The notes beneath the pieces are model-generated. The model had not been told where the DNA came from, did no database searches, and saw only the letters and a program-made list of their open reading frames with translations. A stretch of DNA of 64,000 nt, taken from NCBI GenBank assembly GCA_964615905.1, contig CAZTUB010000005.1, forward strand, positions 1 through 64,000. Reading direction: 5' to 3'. The stretch is from DATLMR01 sp964615905 (lineage in GTDB: Bacteria > Acidobacteriota > Blastocatellia > UBA7656). The position numbers and the translations under genes are program-made. This document shows positions 30,920 through 39,695 of the stretch, one piece after another; position 1 is the stretch's first letter; each line of letters starts with the position of its first letter.

Positions 30920-33598
30920 ATGATCCAGCCTAAGACAGAGACGTCCGGCTACCGTTTCGGGGACTTTTTTATCGACGCGCAGAACCGGCAGCTCTGGCGC
31001 GCGGACCGTGTCGTCTCGCTCAACTCGAAATACTTCGACGTGCTCCTTCTGCTTGTGAGCAACACAGGGCAACTGGTCGAAAAGCGCCGCATCTTTGAAG
31101 AGGTGTGGGACAGCGTCTTTGTGACAGACGCCGCGCTGACGCAATGTATCAAAGACATCCGCAAGCAGCTCGGAGACGACGCCGCGAACCCGCGATTTAT
31201 CAAGACCATCCCCAAACACGGCTATATGTTCATAGGCGATGCGGTCGGCCAGCCGGTCGATCAGCCAATCGCCCCGCCCGTGGACGCTCCTGTCTCGGAG
31301 CGGCCTTATAAATTTCTGGACTATTATACCGAAGCAGACGCGGACCTCTTTTTCGGAAGGGATTCCGAAATCGAAACAATATGCTCGCAGATTCTCGCGC
31401 GCCGCTCCTTCATCCTCCACGGCCGCTCAGGCGTAGGCAAAAGCTCTATCCTGAGGGCGGGCGTATTGCCCCGCTTAAAATCACGCGGCCATAGCGTGCA
31501 TGTGCTCAGAAGCTTTACTGACCCCGCTCATCAGGTGCTCGAATCGCTTCGCGGCAAATCACCGTCAGATATGGTGATCTTTATCTTTGACCAGTTCGAA
31601 GAGTTCTTCTCGCTGCTCCCGTCAGAGACTCGCGAGCAGTTCATACGCACCATCAAGCGGTTGAATGAATCGGAACCCGCGACGCTCAGGTTCGTCTTTG
31701 CGCTGCGTGAAGATTTTCTGGCGGAGATGAGCCAGCTTAAACCCGCCCTGCCCGAAATCTTTCATCACGAGTACCGCTTGAACCGGTTGAGCCGCGAGCA
31801 GGCGGCGCGCGCCATAACGGAGCCCGCGCGGCGTGTCGGAAGCACCTGGGAGCCTGAACTGGTTGACCGGCTTTTAGACGATCTTGACGACCATGCAGTC
31901 GTAGACCCGCCGCAATTGCAGATCGTCTGCGACAACCTTTACGACTCGCGAGACTCGGCGGGCCGATTGACCCTTGCGGCCTATGAGGAGATGGGGACCG
32001 CTTCCCGCATACTCGCAGGCTACCTCGAACGCGTGCTCGCTCGCTTCAACGCGGCTGACCTCTCGGCGGCCCGTCACATGCTGACCTCGTTGATCTCTGT
32101 TGACGGGCGGCGTCTCGTGCTTCGCGTGGACGATCTGTTGGGCCTTTTCGACGGAGTTGAGGTTCAGGCCGACCGCTTGCTCGAAGAGCTTGTCGCGGCG
32201 CGCGTGGTGCGTCGTCGCAACCAGGAAGGTGAAAGCTGGCTTGAGCTTGCGCACGATTTTTTGACCGGCGAAGTATCGCGCTGGCTGACAGGCGACGAGG
32301 TCGAGCTGAGGCGCGCGCGCGGCGTGTTAGACCGCGCAATGGAGAATTACCGCGCGCACGAGCTGACAATCGATTCTGACGTGCTGGACTTGTTGCTTCC
32401 CTTTGGCGAGCACCTCAGGCTCGACGGCGCGGAAGCCGATCTCTTGATGAAAAGCCTGCTTGGGCGGGCGCGGCTCGCGCCTGACTGGTTGATACGGACC
32501 GCGCCGCACGCTGTTGATCTGATCGTGGAAGCCAGCCGCAGCCCCGACCCGCTCGCTCGCCGTCGCGCAGTCGAAGCGGCTCTTGTGATCAAAAAAGAGG
32601 AGTTGAAGGGATTGCTTTGTGCGACGGCGCTCTGGGACGAAGATGCCGGAGTCAGAAAGTCAGCGGGTATCGCGCTTGCCGAGTGGTTCCCCGATCAGGT
32701 CGAAGCGATACTTTCACACTCACCCGAAGCGGCGCGCGCGGGCGCGGTTCGCCGTGCTGTGACCCTCGCGATGATCCGCGATCACGACAAGCGAATGGTG
32801 CGGCTCTCAAAGCTGCCGCTCTTTGTAAGCCTGCTCGTAATGGCGGGACTGGCGTGGGTCAGGCTCAGAAGGGACTGGCACGAGATAGTGCGAGAGGGAC
32901 TCGGCGGAACTCTGGGCGGCGCGAGCGCGGGGCTTGTGGGCGGGATGCTCCTGGGAGCGGGACTCGCGGCGTCGAGACAGTCGGATGTCGTCGACGCCGT
33001 CTCGTTGAGTCTGGTGCTTTTGAGTCTCGGCGCAGTGGTAGGCGCTGCGGCAGGGTTTGGCGTAAGCTTCGGGCTTAGCGCGGCCCTGCGCATAACCTAT
33101 CGCCACAGCCGTTGGTGGTCCGTGGTAGGCGGCGGCGCGGGCGGCGCAGCCGTGGGCGCTGTGGCGAACCTGCTCGGCGTCGATACGCTCAAAGCGTTGT
33201 TCGGTCAAAAGCCCGTGGGGATGACGGGCGCGTTTGAAGGGCTTGTAATAGGCAGCGCCGTATCGCTCGGCGCCGTGTTGATCGACAGGCTTGTCGCGTC
33301 GGCGCGACCGTGGCAGAAGATTTTGGGCGCGGGACTATGCGGTCTTGTCGCGGGCGTCCTGCTGGCCGCCGCAGGCGGAAGCCTCTTCACCGCAAGCCTT
33401 GAAATCCTGTCGCGCTCGTTCACCGATTCACAACTGAGGATGGACGGCCTCGCATCGATGTTCGGCGAAGTTCAATTCGGCCGGACCACCAAGCTTTTTC
33501 TCGGCGCTATCGAAGGGCTTGTATTCGGCTGCGGGGTCACGGGCGGGATAAACGCGCTGACGCGTCAAGGACCAGGGAACGTGAACCGTGAACCGTAA
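30920..33598 (+). CDS. Membrane-anchored winged-helix STAND NTPase regulator
   Basis: 892 residues. An OmpR-type winged helix (YRFGDFFIDAQNRQLWR...IPKHGYMFIG, about 7-104) precedes a STAND-type NTPase with Walker A GRSGVGKSS (K174) and Walker B MVIFIFDQFEEFF (about 217-229). A helical region with HEAT-like parts (about 480-620) follows. A Gly/Ala-rich C-terminal third with several hydrophobic segments (from LFVSLLVMAGLAWV, about 635) is probably membrane-embedded. This suggests a one-protein sensor that binds DNA from the membrane; the signal is unknown. The last residues NVNREP and the stop come from repeat element B. Confidence 0.85.
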   Translation: MIQPKTETSGYRFGDFFIDAQNRQLWRADRVVSLNSKYFDVLLLLVSNTGQLVEKRRIFEEVWDSVFVTDAALTQCIKDIRKQLGDDAANPRFIKTIPKHGYMFIGDAVGQPVDQPIAPPVDAPVSERPYKFLDYYTEADADLFFGRDSEIETICSQILARRSFILHGRSGVGKSSILRAGVLPRLKSRGHSVHVLRSFTDPAHQVLESLRGKSPSDMVIFIFDQFEEFFSLLPSETREQFIRTIKRLNESEPATLRFVFALREDFLAEMSQLKPALPEIFHHEYRLNRLSREQAARAITEPARRVGSTWEPELVDRLLDDLDDHAVVDPPQLQIVCDNLYDSRDSAGRLTLAAYEEMGTASRILAGYLERVLARFNAADLSAARHMLTSLISVDGRRLVLRVDDLLGLFDGVEVQADRLLEELVAARVVRRRNQEGESWLELAHDFLTGEVSRWLTGDEVELRRARGVLDRAMENYRAHELTIDSDVLDLLLPFGEHLRLDGAEADLLMKSLLGRARLAPDWLIRTAPHAVDLIVEASRSPDPLARRRAVEAALVIKKEELKGLLCATALWDEDAGVRKSAGIALAEWFPDQVEAILSHSPEAARAGAVRRAVTLAMIRDHDKRMVRLSKLPLFVSLLVMAGLAWVRLRRDWHEIVREGLGGTLGGASAGLVGGMLLGAGLAASRQSDVVDAVSLSLVLLSLGAVVGAAAGFGVSFGLSAALRITYRHSRWWSVVGGGAGGAAVGAVANLLGVDTLKALFGQKPVGMTGAFEGLVIGSAVSLGAVLIDRLVASARPWQKILGAGLCGLVAGVLLAAAGGSLFTASLEILSRSFTDSQLRMDGLASMFGEVQFGRTTKLFLGAIEGLVFGCGVTGGINALTRQGPGNVNREP

Positions 33599-33667
33599 AC
33601 CGTGACAAGAGGGAAGGAGTGCGTGGTCTGGCGCTCTCCTCTGACTTGTCACGGTTCACGGTTTACG
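33581..33667. repeat. Heptamer hairpin element, copy B (STAND gene-rho)
   Basis: Left arm GTGAACC, GTGAACC, GTAAACC, GTGACAAG (33581-33609); 35-nt core ending CTCTGA; right arm CTTGTCAC, GGTTCAC, GGTTTAC (33645-33667). Unit variants differ in order between arms, so pairing is imperfect. It lies between convergent genes and supplies the stop codon of the upstream one. Confidence 0.85.
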
Positions 33668-33678
33668 ATCACTTAGCT

Positions 33679-34950
33679 TCAAGACTGCATCGAATCGAGG
33701 AAGTCCGAGTTCGACTTGGTCTTGCCGAGCTTGTCGAGCAGCAGCTCCATAGCTTCCGTGGGCGAAAGCTGTGAAAGCACCCTGCGCAGCACGATGATGC
33801 GGTTGAAATCGGTCGGCGCAAGCAGCAGCTCTTCCTTGCGCGTGCCCGACTTGTTGATGTCGATGGACGGGAAGATGCGTTTTTCCGTAAGCTTGCGGTC
33901 GAGGTTGATTTCGAGGTTGCCCGTGCCCTTGAACTCTTCAAAGATCACGTCGTCCATGCGCGAGCCCGTGTCGATAAGGGCCGTCGCTATGATCGTCAGC
34001 GACCCGCCCTCTTCGATGTTTCGAGCCGAGCCGAAGAACCGCTTCGGCTTTTGAAGCGCGTTCGAATCGATACCGCCTGACAGAATCTTGCCCGACGGCG
34101 GGACCACGGAGTTGTGAGCGCGGGCGAGCCGCGTGATCGAATCGAGCAGGATTACCACGTCGCGGCGGTATTCGACGAGTCGCTTCGCCTTCTCAATCAC
34201 CATGTCGGCGACCTGCACGTGGCGCGTGGGCGGCTCGTCAAAGGTCGAGCTTATGACCTCACCGTGGACGCTGCGCTGCATGTCCGTTACCTCTTCCGGT
34301 CGCTCGTCGATCAACAGCACGATCAATGTCACCTCAGGGTGATTGCGCGTGATCGAGTTTGCGATTGATTGCAAAAGCATCGTCTTGCCGGTTCGCGGAG
34401 GCGCAACGATCAGCGCGCGCTGCCCTTTGCCTATGGGGGTCATCAGGTCGAGCACGCGCCCGCCGAGGTTTTCGGCGTCGGTTTCGAGCCGCAGCTTCTC
34501 TTCGGGGTAGAGCGGCGTAAGGTTATCGAAAAAGACGCGGTCTCGCGCCATCTCCGGCGGCTCGAAGTTAATCGCCTCGACCTTGATGAGCGCAAAGTAT
34601 CGCTCGCCTTCTTTCGGCGGGCGAATCTGGCCTGAGATCGTGTCGCCCGTGCGCAGGTCGAATTTGCGAATCTGCGACGGGCTGACATAGATGTCGTCAG
34701 GGCCGGGCAAGTAGTTGTAATCCGGCGCCCGCAAAAACCCGAACCCGTCGGGGAGCGTCTCAAGCACGCCTTCAGAGAAGATGAGGCCGGACTTCTCGGT
34801 CTGGGCCTGCAATATCTTGAAGATCAGCTCCTGTTTGCGCATCCCCGTGGCACCGGGTATGTCGAGCTCTTTTGCGATATGTGTGAGCTTCGAGATAGAC
34901 ATCTCCTTAAGCTCTCCAATGTCCATCAGTTCTTTTACTTCTTCTGGCAT
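33679..34950 (-). CDS. rho: Transcription termination factor Rho
   Basis: 423 residues, standard length. It is a hexameric RNA helicase that ends transcription. Rho N-terminal domain (ELKEMSISKLTHIAKELDIPGATGMRKQELIFKIL), cold-shock RNA-binding domain (GVLETLPDGFGFLRAPDYNYLPGPDDIYVSPSQIRKF), P-loop APPRTGKTMLLQ at about residues 175-186, and RPEEVTDMQRSV and GSARNIEEGGSLTIIATAL. Ends next to element B and is followed upstream by engB on the same strand. Confidence 0.97.
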   Translation of the reverse strand: MPEEVKELMDIGELKEMSISKLTHIAKELDIPGATGMRKQELIFKILQAQTEKSGLIFSEGVLETLPDGFGFLRAPDYNYLPGPDDIYVSPSQIRKFDLRTGDTISGQIRPPKEGERYFALIKVEAINFEPPEMARDRVFFDNLTPLYPEEKLRLETDAENLGGRVLDLMTPIGKGQRALIVAPPRTGKTMLLQSIANSITRNHPEVTLIVLLIDERPEEVTDMQRSVHGEVISSTFDEPPTRHVQVADMVIEKAKRLVEYRRDVVILLDSITRLARAHNSVVPPSGKILSGGIDSNALQKPKRFFGSARNIEEGGSLTIIATALIDTGSRMDDVIFEEFKGTGNLEINLDRKLTEKRIFPSIDINKSGTRKEELLLAPTDFNRIIVLRRVLSQLSPTEAMELLLDKLGKTKSNSDFLDSMQS

Positions 34951-35020
34951 ATTATTTTGAATTCCTCACTATTGTGCCGCGTTCGACCAAGCGGCGCGGA
35001 TTCGTTGACCGGGGAAATCA

Positions 35021-35138
35021 ATTGCGGATTAAGATTGCGGATTTGTGAATTTATGGATCGTTAAATCGCCGGACATCGGACCTTCAAGCTACGCACCACT
35101 GGTTCTATCCGAAGTCCGCAATCCAAAATCCGAAATCT
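35021..35138. repeat. Diverged heptamer inverted repeat (rho-engB)
   Basis: Left arm 35021-35048 (ATTGCGGATTAAGATTGCGG pattern) and right arm 35108-35138, made of 7-nt units such as AATCCAA, AATCCGA, AATCTGA; ATTGCGGA pairs with TCCGCAAT. The right arm lies inside the 3' end of engB and encodes its last residues (QISDFGLRTSDRT). It has the same layout as the GTGAACC elements with a different unit. Confidence 0.5.
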
Positions 35139-35703
35139 GAGTGGAGATCTCTTTCCAGATTCGGTCAGCGCCACGGCGCGTAACCGAAGAATACGGGATA
35201 ATCTCGTCCTTTCCAAACACCGCCGACGCGCGGCTGAGATTCGCCCTTAGCTTGTTACTACTCAGCTTGTCAGCCTTGGTCGCAACAACGATGAACGGCT
35301 TTCCCCTAGATTCCAGCCATTCTCTCATCAGCAGGTCTAACGGGGTGGGCTCGTGCCGCGAATCAGTGATAAGTATAGATAGCACAAGGTTAGGCCGGGT
35401 TGCAAGATATTTCTCGACCATTGGCCCCCACTCCTTCTTTATGTCCGTAGGCACTCGCGCATACCCGTAACCGGGCAGGTCCACAAAATAAAAGGCGTCG
35501 TTTATCGAAAAGAAGTTTATGAGCTGCGTCCGTCCGGGCGTGCCGCTTGTCCGCGCAAGCCCCTTAACGCCAAGCATGCTGTTTATCAAACTCGACTTGC
35601 CGACATTCGATCTTCCCATGAAGGCTATCTCAGGTCGGCGGTCGCGCGGGTAGTGATCGGGGCTGGTGGCGCTCTTGATAAAGTTGGCGCTCTTTATTTT
35701 CAT
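35089..35703 (-). CDS. engB: Ribosome biogenesis GTP-binding protein YsxC/EngB
   Basis: 204 residues. A TrmE-Era-like GTPase needed for 50S assembly. Seen: IAFMGRSNVGKSSLINSML (G1, about residues 28-45), SGTPGRTQLINFF (G2), VDLPGYGYA (G3), VATKADKLS (G4). The last 16 or so residues (from QISDFGLRTSDRTSGA) are encoded by heptamer repeats and are not expected in the family. No clear ribosome binding site; the start directly adjoins repeat E. Confidence 0.95.
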   Translation of the reverse strand: MKIKSANFIKSATSPDHYPRDRRPEIAFMGRSNVGKSSLINSMLGVKGLARTSGTPGRTQLINFFSINDAFYFVDLPGYGYARVPTDIKKEWGPMVEKYLATRPNLVLSILITDSRHEPTPLDLLMREWLESRGKPFIVVATKADKLSSNKLRANLSRASAVFGKDEIIPYSSVTRRGADRIWKEISTQISDFGLRTSDRTSGA

Positions 35704-35710
35704 AAGAAAG

Positions 35711-35803
35711 GTGACAAGTAAACAGTGACGAGTGACAAGAAGGAGATTAGAACCCGCAGCCGCGTCTGCTCTTTCTTGTCACTCGTCACTTGTCACCTGT
35801 CAC
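35711..35803. repeat. Heptamer inverted repeat, GTGACAA type (engB-lon)
   Basis: Left arm units GTGACAA, GTAAACA, GTGACGA, GTGACAA (35711-35738); right arm TTGTCAC, TCGTCAC, TTGTCAC, CTGTCAC (35776-35803). The arms pair with a few mismatches around a core of about 33 nt. It occupies nearly the whole gap between the lon stop and the engB start. The unit is related to the GTGACAAG end unit of elements A-D. Confidence 0.7.
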
Positions 35804-35808
35804 TTGGC

Positions 35809-38247
35809 TCATTCAATCGTGGGATTGGTTCCTGGCGCGTCGGCCGGGGGCTGCTGGCCCCAGATCGGAACCTCCGGCGCGTCCAGGTGTCCTTTTATCT
35901 CCGGCGCGTTTTCGAGCGCGAGCCGCCACACTTCATCGACATCGTCAACCGTGTGGATCGACAGCGCCTCTTTGACATCCAGAGGCAGCTCGACAAGGTC
36001 CTTGGCGTTCTCCTTTGGCAGGATCACCGTGGTCGTCCCGGCGCGGTGAGCCGCCAGGAGCTTCTCTTTGACCCCGCCGATTGGGAGCACCTTGCCCCTG
36101 AGCGTTATCTCGCCCGTCATGGCCACGTCGCGGCGCACAGGCTGTTGAGTCAGCACCGAGACAATCGCTGTCGAGATGGCTATCCCGGCCGAAGGGCCGT
36201 CCTTCGGGATCGCGCCTTCGGGCACGTGCAGGTGAAGGTCGAACTTCTTATAAAAGTCGGGCGCGATACCGAGCTTTGCCGCGCGAGCGCGCACGCAAGA
36301 CAGGGCCGCGCGGGCAGACTCTTGCATCACCTCGCCGAGCTTGCCCGTAAGCGTTATGTTGCCGCGCCCGGCCATAAGCGACGCTTCGATGTGAAGCACT
36401 TCGCCGCCGACCTCTGTCCAGGCAAGCCCTGTGGCTAACCCGACCTCGCTTTGTTCCGCTAGCGATTGCGGGCGGAACCTCGTCGGGCCGAGCAGCTCTT
36501 TGACCAGATCGCCCGTGACCACCTCGCGGTAGGTTTCGGGGTCGTCTGCCGTAAGAAGCCTGCGGGCAAGCTTTCTGAGGACCGAAGCGACTTCGCGCTC
36601 CATATTCCTGACGCCCGCCTCGCGCGTGTAGAACTGCGCGAGAGTTCGCAGCGCGTCTTCAGAGAAGTCTACCTGCTCGGCCTTAAGCCCGTTGGCCTCA
36701 AGCTGCTTGGGCAAAAGGTGGCGGCGCGCGATCTCAAGTTTCTCGCGCTCCGTGTAGCCGGGCAGGCGTATGATCTCAAGCCTGTCCTGGAGCGGCGGCG
36801 GGATCGTGTGCAACACGTTTGCCGTCGCTATGAACATCACGTTCGACAGATCATATTCGACATCGAGGTAGTGGTCGTGGAACGCGTAGTTCTGCTCAGG
36901 GTCGAGGACTTCGAGAAGCGCCGCCGAGGGGTCGCCCCTGAAATCCATGCCGAGCTTATCGACCTCGTCGAGCATGATGAGCGGGTTTACGGTCCCGGCC
37001 TTCTTCATCATCTGGATGATCTGGCCGGGCAGCGCGCCTATGTATGTGCGGCGGTGGCCGCGAATCTCGGCTTCGTCGCGCACCCCGCCCAGGCTCAGCC
37101 GGACGAACTTGCGGCCAGTAGCTTTGGCGATGGAGCGGCCCAGGCTGGTTTTGCCCACGCCCGGAGGTCCGACGAAACAGAGTATCGATCCGCGCGGGCG
37201 CTCGACAAGCTGGCGCACGGCCAGGTATTCGAGAATGCGCTCCTTGATCTTTTCAAGCCCGTAATGGTCTGCGTCAAGGACTTCCTGCGCGGCCTTGATG
37301 TCGCGCACCTCTTCGGACTTCTCCTTCCACGGGACCGCGAGCATCCAGTCGAGATAGTTTCGCGAGACTGTGCTTTCGGCAGACATCGGCGGCATCTGTT
37401 CGAGGCGGCGAAGCTCGGCGACCGCCTTCTCGTACGCGTCTTTGGTCATGCCCGCGGCTTCGATCTTCTGCTTCAATTCTTCAAGCTCGGCCTTTTCATC
37501 CTTGCGGCCAAGCTCCTTATGTATGGCTTTGATCTTTTCGTTAAGATAGTACTCTTTCTGCGCGCGCTCCATCTGCCGTTTTACGCGGCCGTGGATGGCG
37601 CGGTCGACTTGAATCTTTTCAAGCTCGACTTCGAGCACCTCGACAAGCCGCGACAGCCGGTCTTGAAGCGGAAAGACTTCGAGCAGCCCCTGCTTGTCTT
37701 CGACCGAAATCTTGAGGTTTGACGCTATCGTATCGCACAGTCGCGCGGGGTCGTCATTTCTGAGCGCGCCGGTAAGCGTCTCAGGGTTGGCAAGCTCGGT
37801 TGATTGCCGCACGTACTGGTCGACGAGCGAGCCTATGCGCCCGATCAGCGCGTTCAAGCGCGAGCGCGGCTCGTTTATCTCGGGCGCTTTTCTGAGCGTC
37901 GCCAGCCAGTATTCGCCGTTATCCTCGACCCGCACGCTGCGCGCGCGCTCAAGCCCCTCGACCATGACCTTGATGTTGCCGTCGGGCAGCCGGAGGTTGT
38001 GCGTTATGCGAGCGATGGTCCCTACGGTATAGACCTGATCGACCACAGGCTCGTCGATAGTCGCGTCGTGCTGTGTGGCCAGAAATATTGTTTTATCGCC
38101 ACGCAGAGCGGCTTCGAGCGCGCGTACAGACGCGGGCCTGCCGATTACGAAGGCAACCATTGTGAACGGGAACACGACCACGTCCCTGATAGGGACCATG
38201 GGGCATCTCAGTACATCTGTGGGTGTGCTGTCACTGAATTCATTCAT
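35809..38247 (-). CDS. lon: ATP-dependent protease Lon
   Basis: 812 residues, normal for LonA. It degrades misfolded and regulatory proteins. N-terminal substrate domain (CPMVPIRDVVVFPF), AAA+ module with Walker A GPPGVGKTSLGRSIA at about residues 366-380, and protease domain with the Ser-Lys dyad (KDGPSAGIAI and LPIGGVKEKLLAAHRAG). The C-terminal tail after VWRLALENAP is Pro-rich. It is next to clpX, clpP and tig, the usual cluster. Confidence 0.97.
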   Translation of the reverse strand: MNEFSDSTPTDVLRCPMVPIRDVVVFPFTMVAFVIGRPASVRALEAALRGDKTIFLATQHDATIDEPVVDQVYTVGTIARITHNLRLPDGNIKVMVEGLERARSVRVEDNGEYWLATLRKAPEINEPRSRLNALIGRIGSLVDQYVRQSTELANPETLTGALRNDDPARLCDTIASNLKISVEDKQGLLEVFPLQDRLSRLVEVLEVELEKIQVDRAIHGRVKRQMERAQKEYYLNEKIKAIHKELGRKDEKAELEELKQKIEAAGMTKDAYEKAVAELRRLEQMPPMSAESTVSRNYLDWMLAVPWKEKSEEVRDIKAAQEVLDADHYGLEKIKERILEYLAVRQLVERPRGSILCFVGPPGVGKTSLGRSIAKATGRKFVRLSLGGVRDEAEIRGHRRTYIGALPGQIIQMMKKAGTVNPLIMLDEVDKLGMDFRGDPSAALLEVLDPEQNYAFHDHYLDVEYDLSNVMFIATANVLHTIPPPLQDRLEIIRLPGYTEREKLEIARRHLLPKQLEANGLKAEQVDFSEDALRTLAQFYTREAGVRNMEREVASVLRKLARRLLTADDPETYREVVTGDLVKELLGPTRFRPQSLAEQSEVGLATGLAWTEVGGEVLHIEASLMAGRGNITLTGKLGEVMQESARAALSCVRARAAKLGIAPDFYKKFDLHLHVPEGAIPKDGPSAGIAISTAIVSVLTQQPVRRDVAMTGEITLRGKVLPIGGVKEKLLAAHRAGTTTVILPKENAKDLVELPLDVKEALSIHTVDDVDEVWRLALENAPEIKGHLDAPEVPIWGQQPPADAPGTNPTIE

Positions 38248-38294
38248 GATTTATAACTATACCGAAGGACTGTGAAAGGATGAAGTGTAAAGAC

Positions 38295-38343
38295 GAAAGG
38301 CGAGAAAAATAGCTCGAAACTCGGCTATTTTTCCTGGCCTTTC
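38295..38343 (-). terminator. Hairpin between clpX and lon
   Basis: Outer stem GAAAGGC/GCCTTTC and inner stem GAAAAATAGC/GCTATTTTTC with a 10-nt loop, 17 bp in total with a small internal loop. It lies just past the clpX stop on the minus strand. T-rich stretches in the stem suit a terminator, so lon may be transcribed partly on its own. Confidence 0.65.
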
Positions 38344-38364
38344 ATCTACACCTCGATCCTCGGT

Positions 38365-39597
38365 TTACCCTGCTTTTTCAAGGACGGGGAACGTCGCGCG
38401 CCGGTTCTCAACCATCTCGCGCGTTACTACAAACTCTTTGACCTTCTTGTTGGAGGGCAGCATGTACATCACGTCAAGCATCAGCTCTTCCAAGATCATG
38501 CGAAGCCCGCGCGCGCCGACCTTGCGCTCACAAGCCATGCGAGCGACCGCGGCCAAAGCTTCTTCCATAAAGCGGAGCTTGACGCCTTCGTACTCAAACA
38601 GTTTCTGATACTGTTTGACGAGCGCGTTCTTGGGCTCGGTCAATATCTCGATCATCGCCGCTTCATCAAGCTCGTGCAGCGTGCCCATTACGGGAAGGCG
38701 GCCCACGAATTCAGGGATCAGGCCGAACTTTATAAGGTCTTCCGGCTCGACCGCCGCAAGCGTCTCGCTCAACCGCTGCTTGCGTACGCTCTTGACGTTG
38801 GCGTTAAAGCCGAGCGCCTTTTTGCCCACGCGCTTCTCGACGACCTTTTCAAGCCCGACGAATGCGCCGCCGCAGATGAAAAGGATGTTGGTCGTATCGA
38901 CAGGGAAGAACTCCTGGTGCGGGTGTTTGCGCCCGCCCTGCGGCGGGACGTTCGCGACCGTCCCTTCGAGTATCTTCAAAAGCGCCTGCTGCACGCCCTC
39001 GCCCGACACGTCGCGCGTGATCGACGGGTTTTCGTCCTTGCGGCATATCTTGTCGATCTCGTCTATGTAGATGATACCGGTCTGCGCCCGCTCGATGTCG
39101 CCGTTGGCGGATTGAAGCAGCTTGAGGATGATGTTCTCTACGTCTTCTCCGACGTACCCGGCCTCGGTCAGCGTCGTCGCATCGACGATTGTGAAAGGCA
39201 CGTTGAGCATCTTGGCAAGTGTCTGCGCGAGCAGGGTCTTGCCGGTCCCGGTCGGCCCTATGAGCAGGATGTTCGACTTTTGAATCTCAACGTCGCAGGC
39301 GCGGCGCTTTATCATGTCCACGCGCTTGTAGTGCTGATAGACGGCAACCGCGAGCTTCTTTTTAGTCTCGTCCTGCCCGATAACGTAATCGTCGAGGAAC
39401 TCTTTTATCTCGACGGGCTTGGGCAGCGGCGGCCGCCTGGCGGCGGTCTCCTGCTGCTGATCATCGGTGATGATCTCGTTGCAGATGTCTATGCACTCGT
39501 TGCAGATATAAACGGTAGGGCCGGCAATAAGCTTCTTTACCTCGTTCTGCGATTTCCCGCAGAACGAACAGCGCAATGTATCGTCGCCTCGTCTCAT
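38365..39597 (-). CDS. clpX: ATP-dependent Clp protease ATP-binding subunit ClpX
   Basis: 410 residues. It unfolds substrates for ClpP. N-terminal C4 zinc-binding domain (LRCSFCGKSQNEVKKLIAG...ICNECIDIC, about residues 8-39), Walker A GPTGTGKTLLAQTLA at about 114-128, Walker B IIYIDEIDKI, and sensor and pore-loop regions (AGYVGEDVE). The start has GGAGACTGG just upstream. It sits directly after clpP on the same strand. Confidence 0.97.
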   Translation of the reverse strand: MRRGDDTLRCSFCGKSQNEVKKLIAGPTVYICNECIDICNEIITDDQQQETAARRPPLPKPVEIKEFLDDYVIGQDETKKKLAVAVYQHYKRVDMIKRRACDVEIQKSNILLIGPTGTGKTLLAQTLAKMLNVPFTIVDATTLTEAGYVGEDVENIILKLLQSANGDIERAQTGIIYIDEIDKICRKDENPSITRDVSGEGVQQALLKILEGTVANVPPQGGRKHPHQEFFPVDTTNILFICGGAFVGLEKVVEKRVGKKALGFNANVKSVRKQRLSETLAAVEPEDLIKFGLIPEFVGRLPVMGTLHELDEAAMIEILTEPKNALVKQYQKLFEYEGVKLRFMEEALAAVARMACERKVGARGLRMILEELMLDVMYMLPSNKKVKEFVVTREMVENRRATFPVLEKAG

Positions 39598-39695
39598 CCA
39601 GTCTCCGATCTTCCTGAAGTTCTACTCTACTCGTTCTAGAGGCGCTCGCGAAAGGCGGATATAACCGAAGGATGATCAATCCTTCGCCCCCCCCT

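Noticed and set aside
36466..37722. 418-codon plus-strand frame
   Set aside because: Lies fully antisense to lon and shows no recognisable domain.
38674..39639. 321-codon plus-strand frame
   Set aside because: Antisense to clpX.
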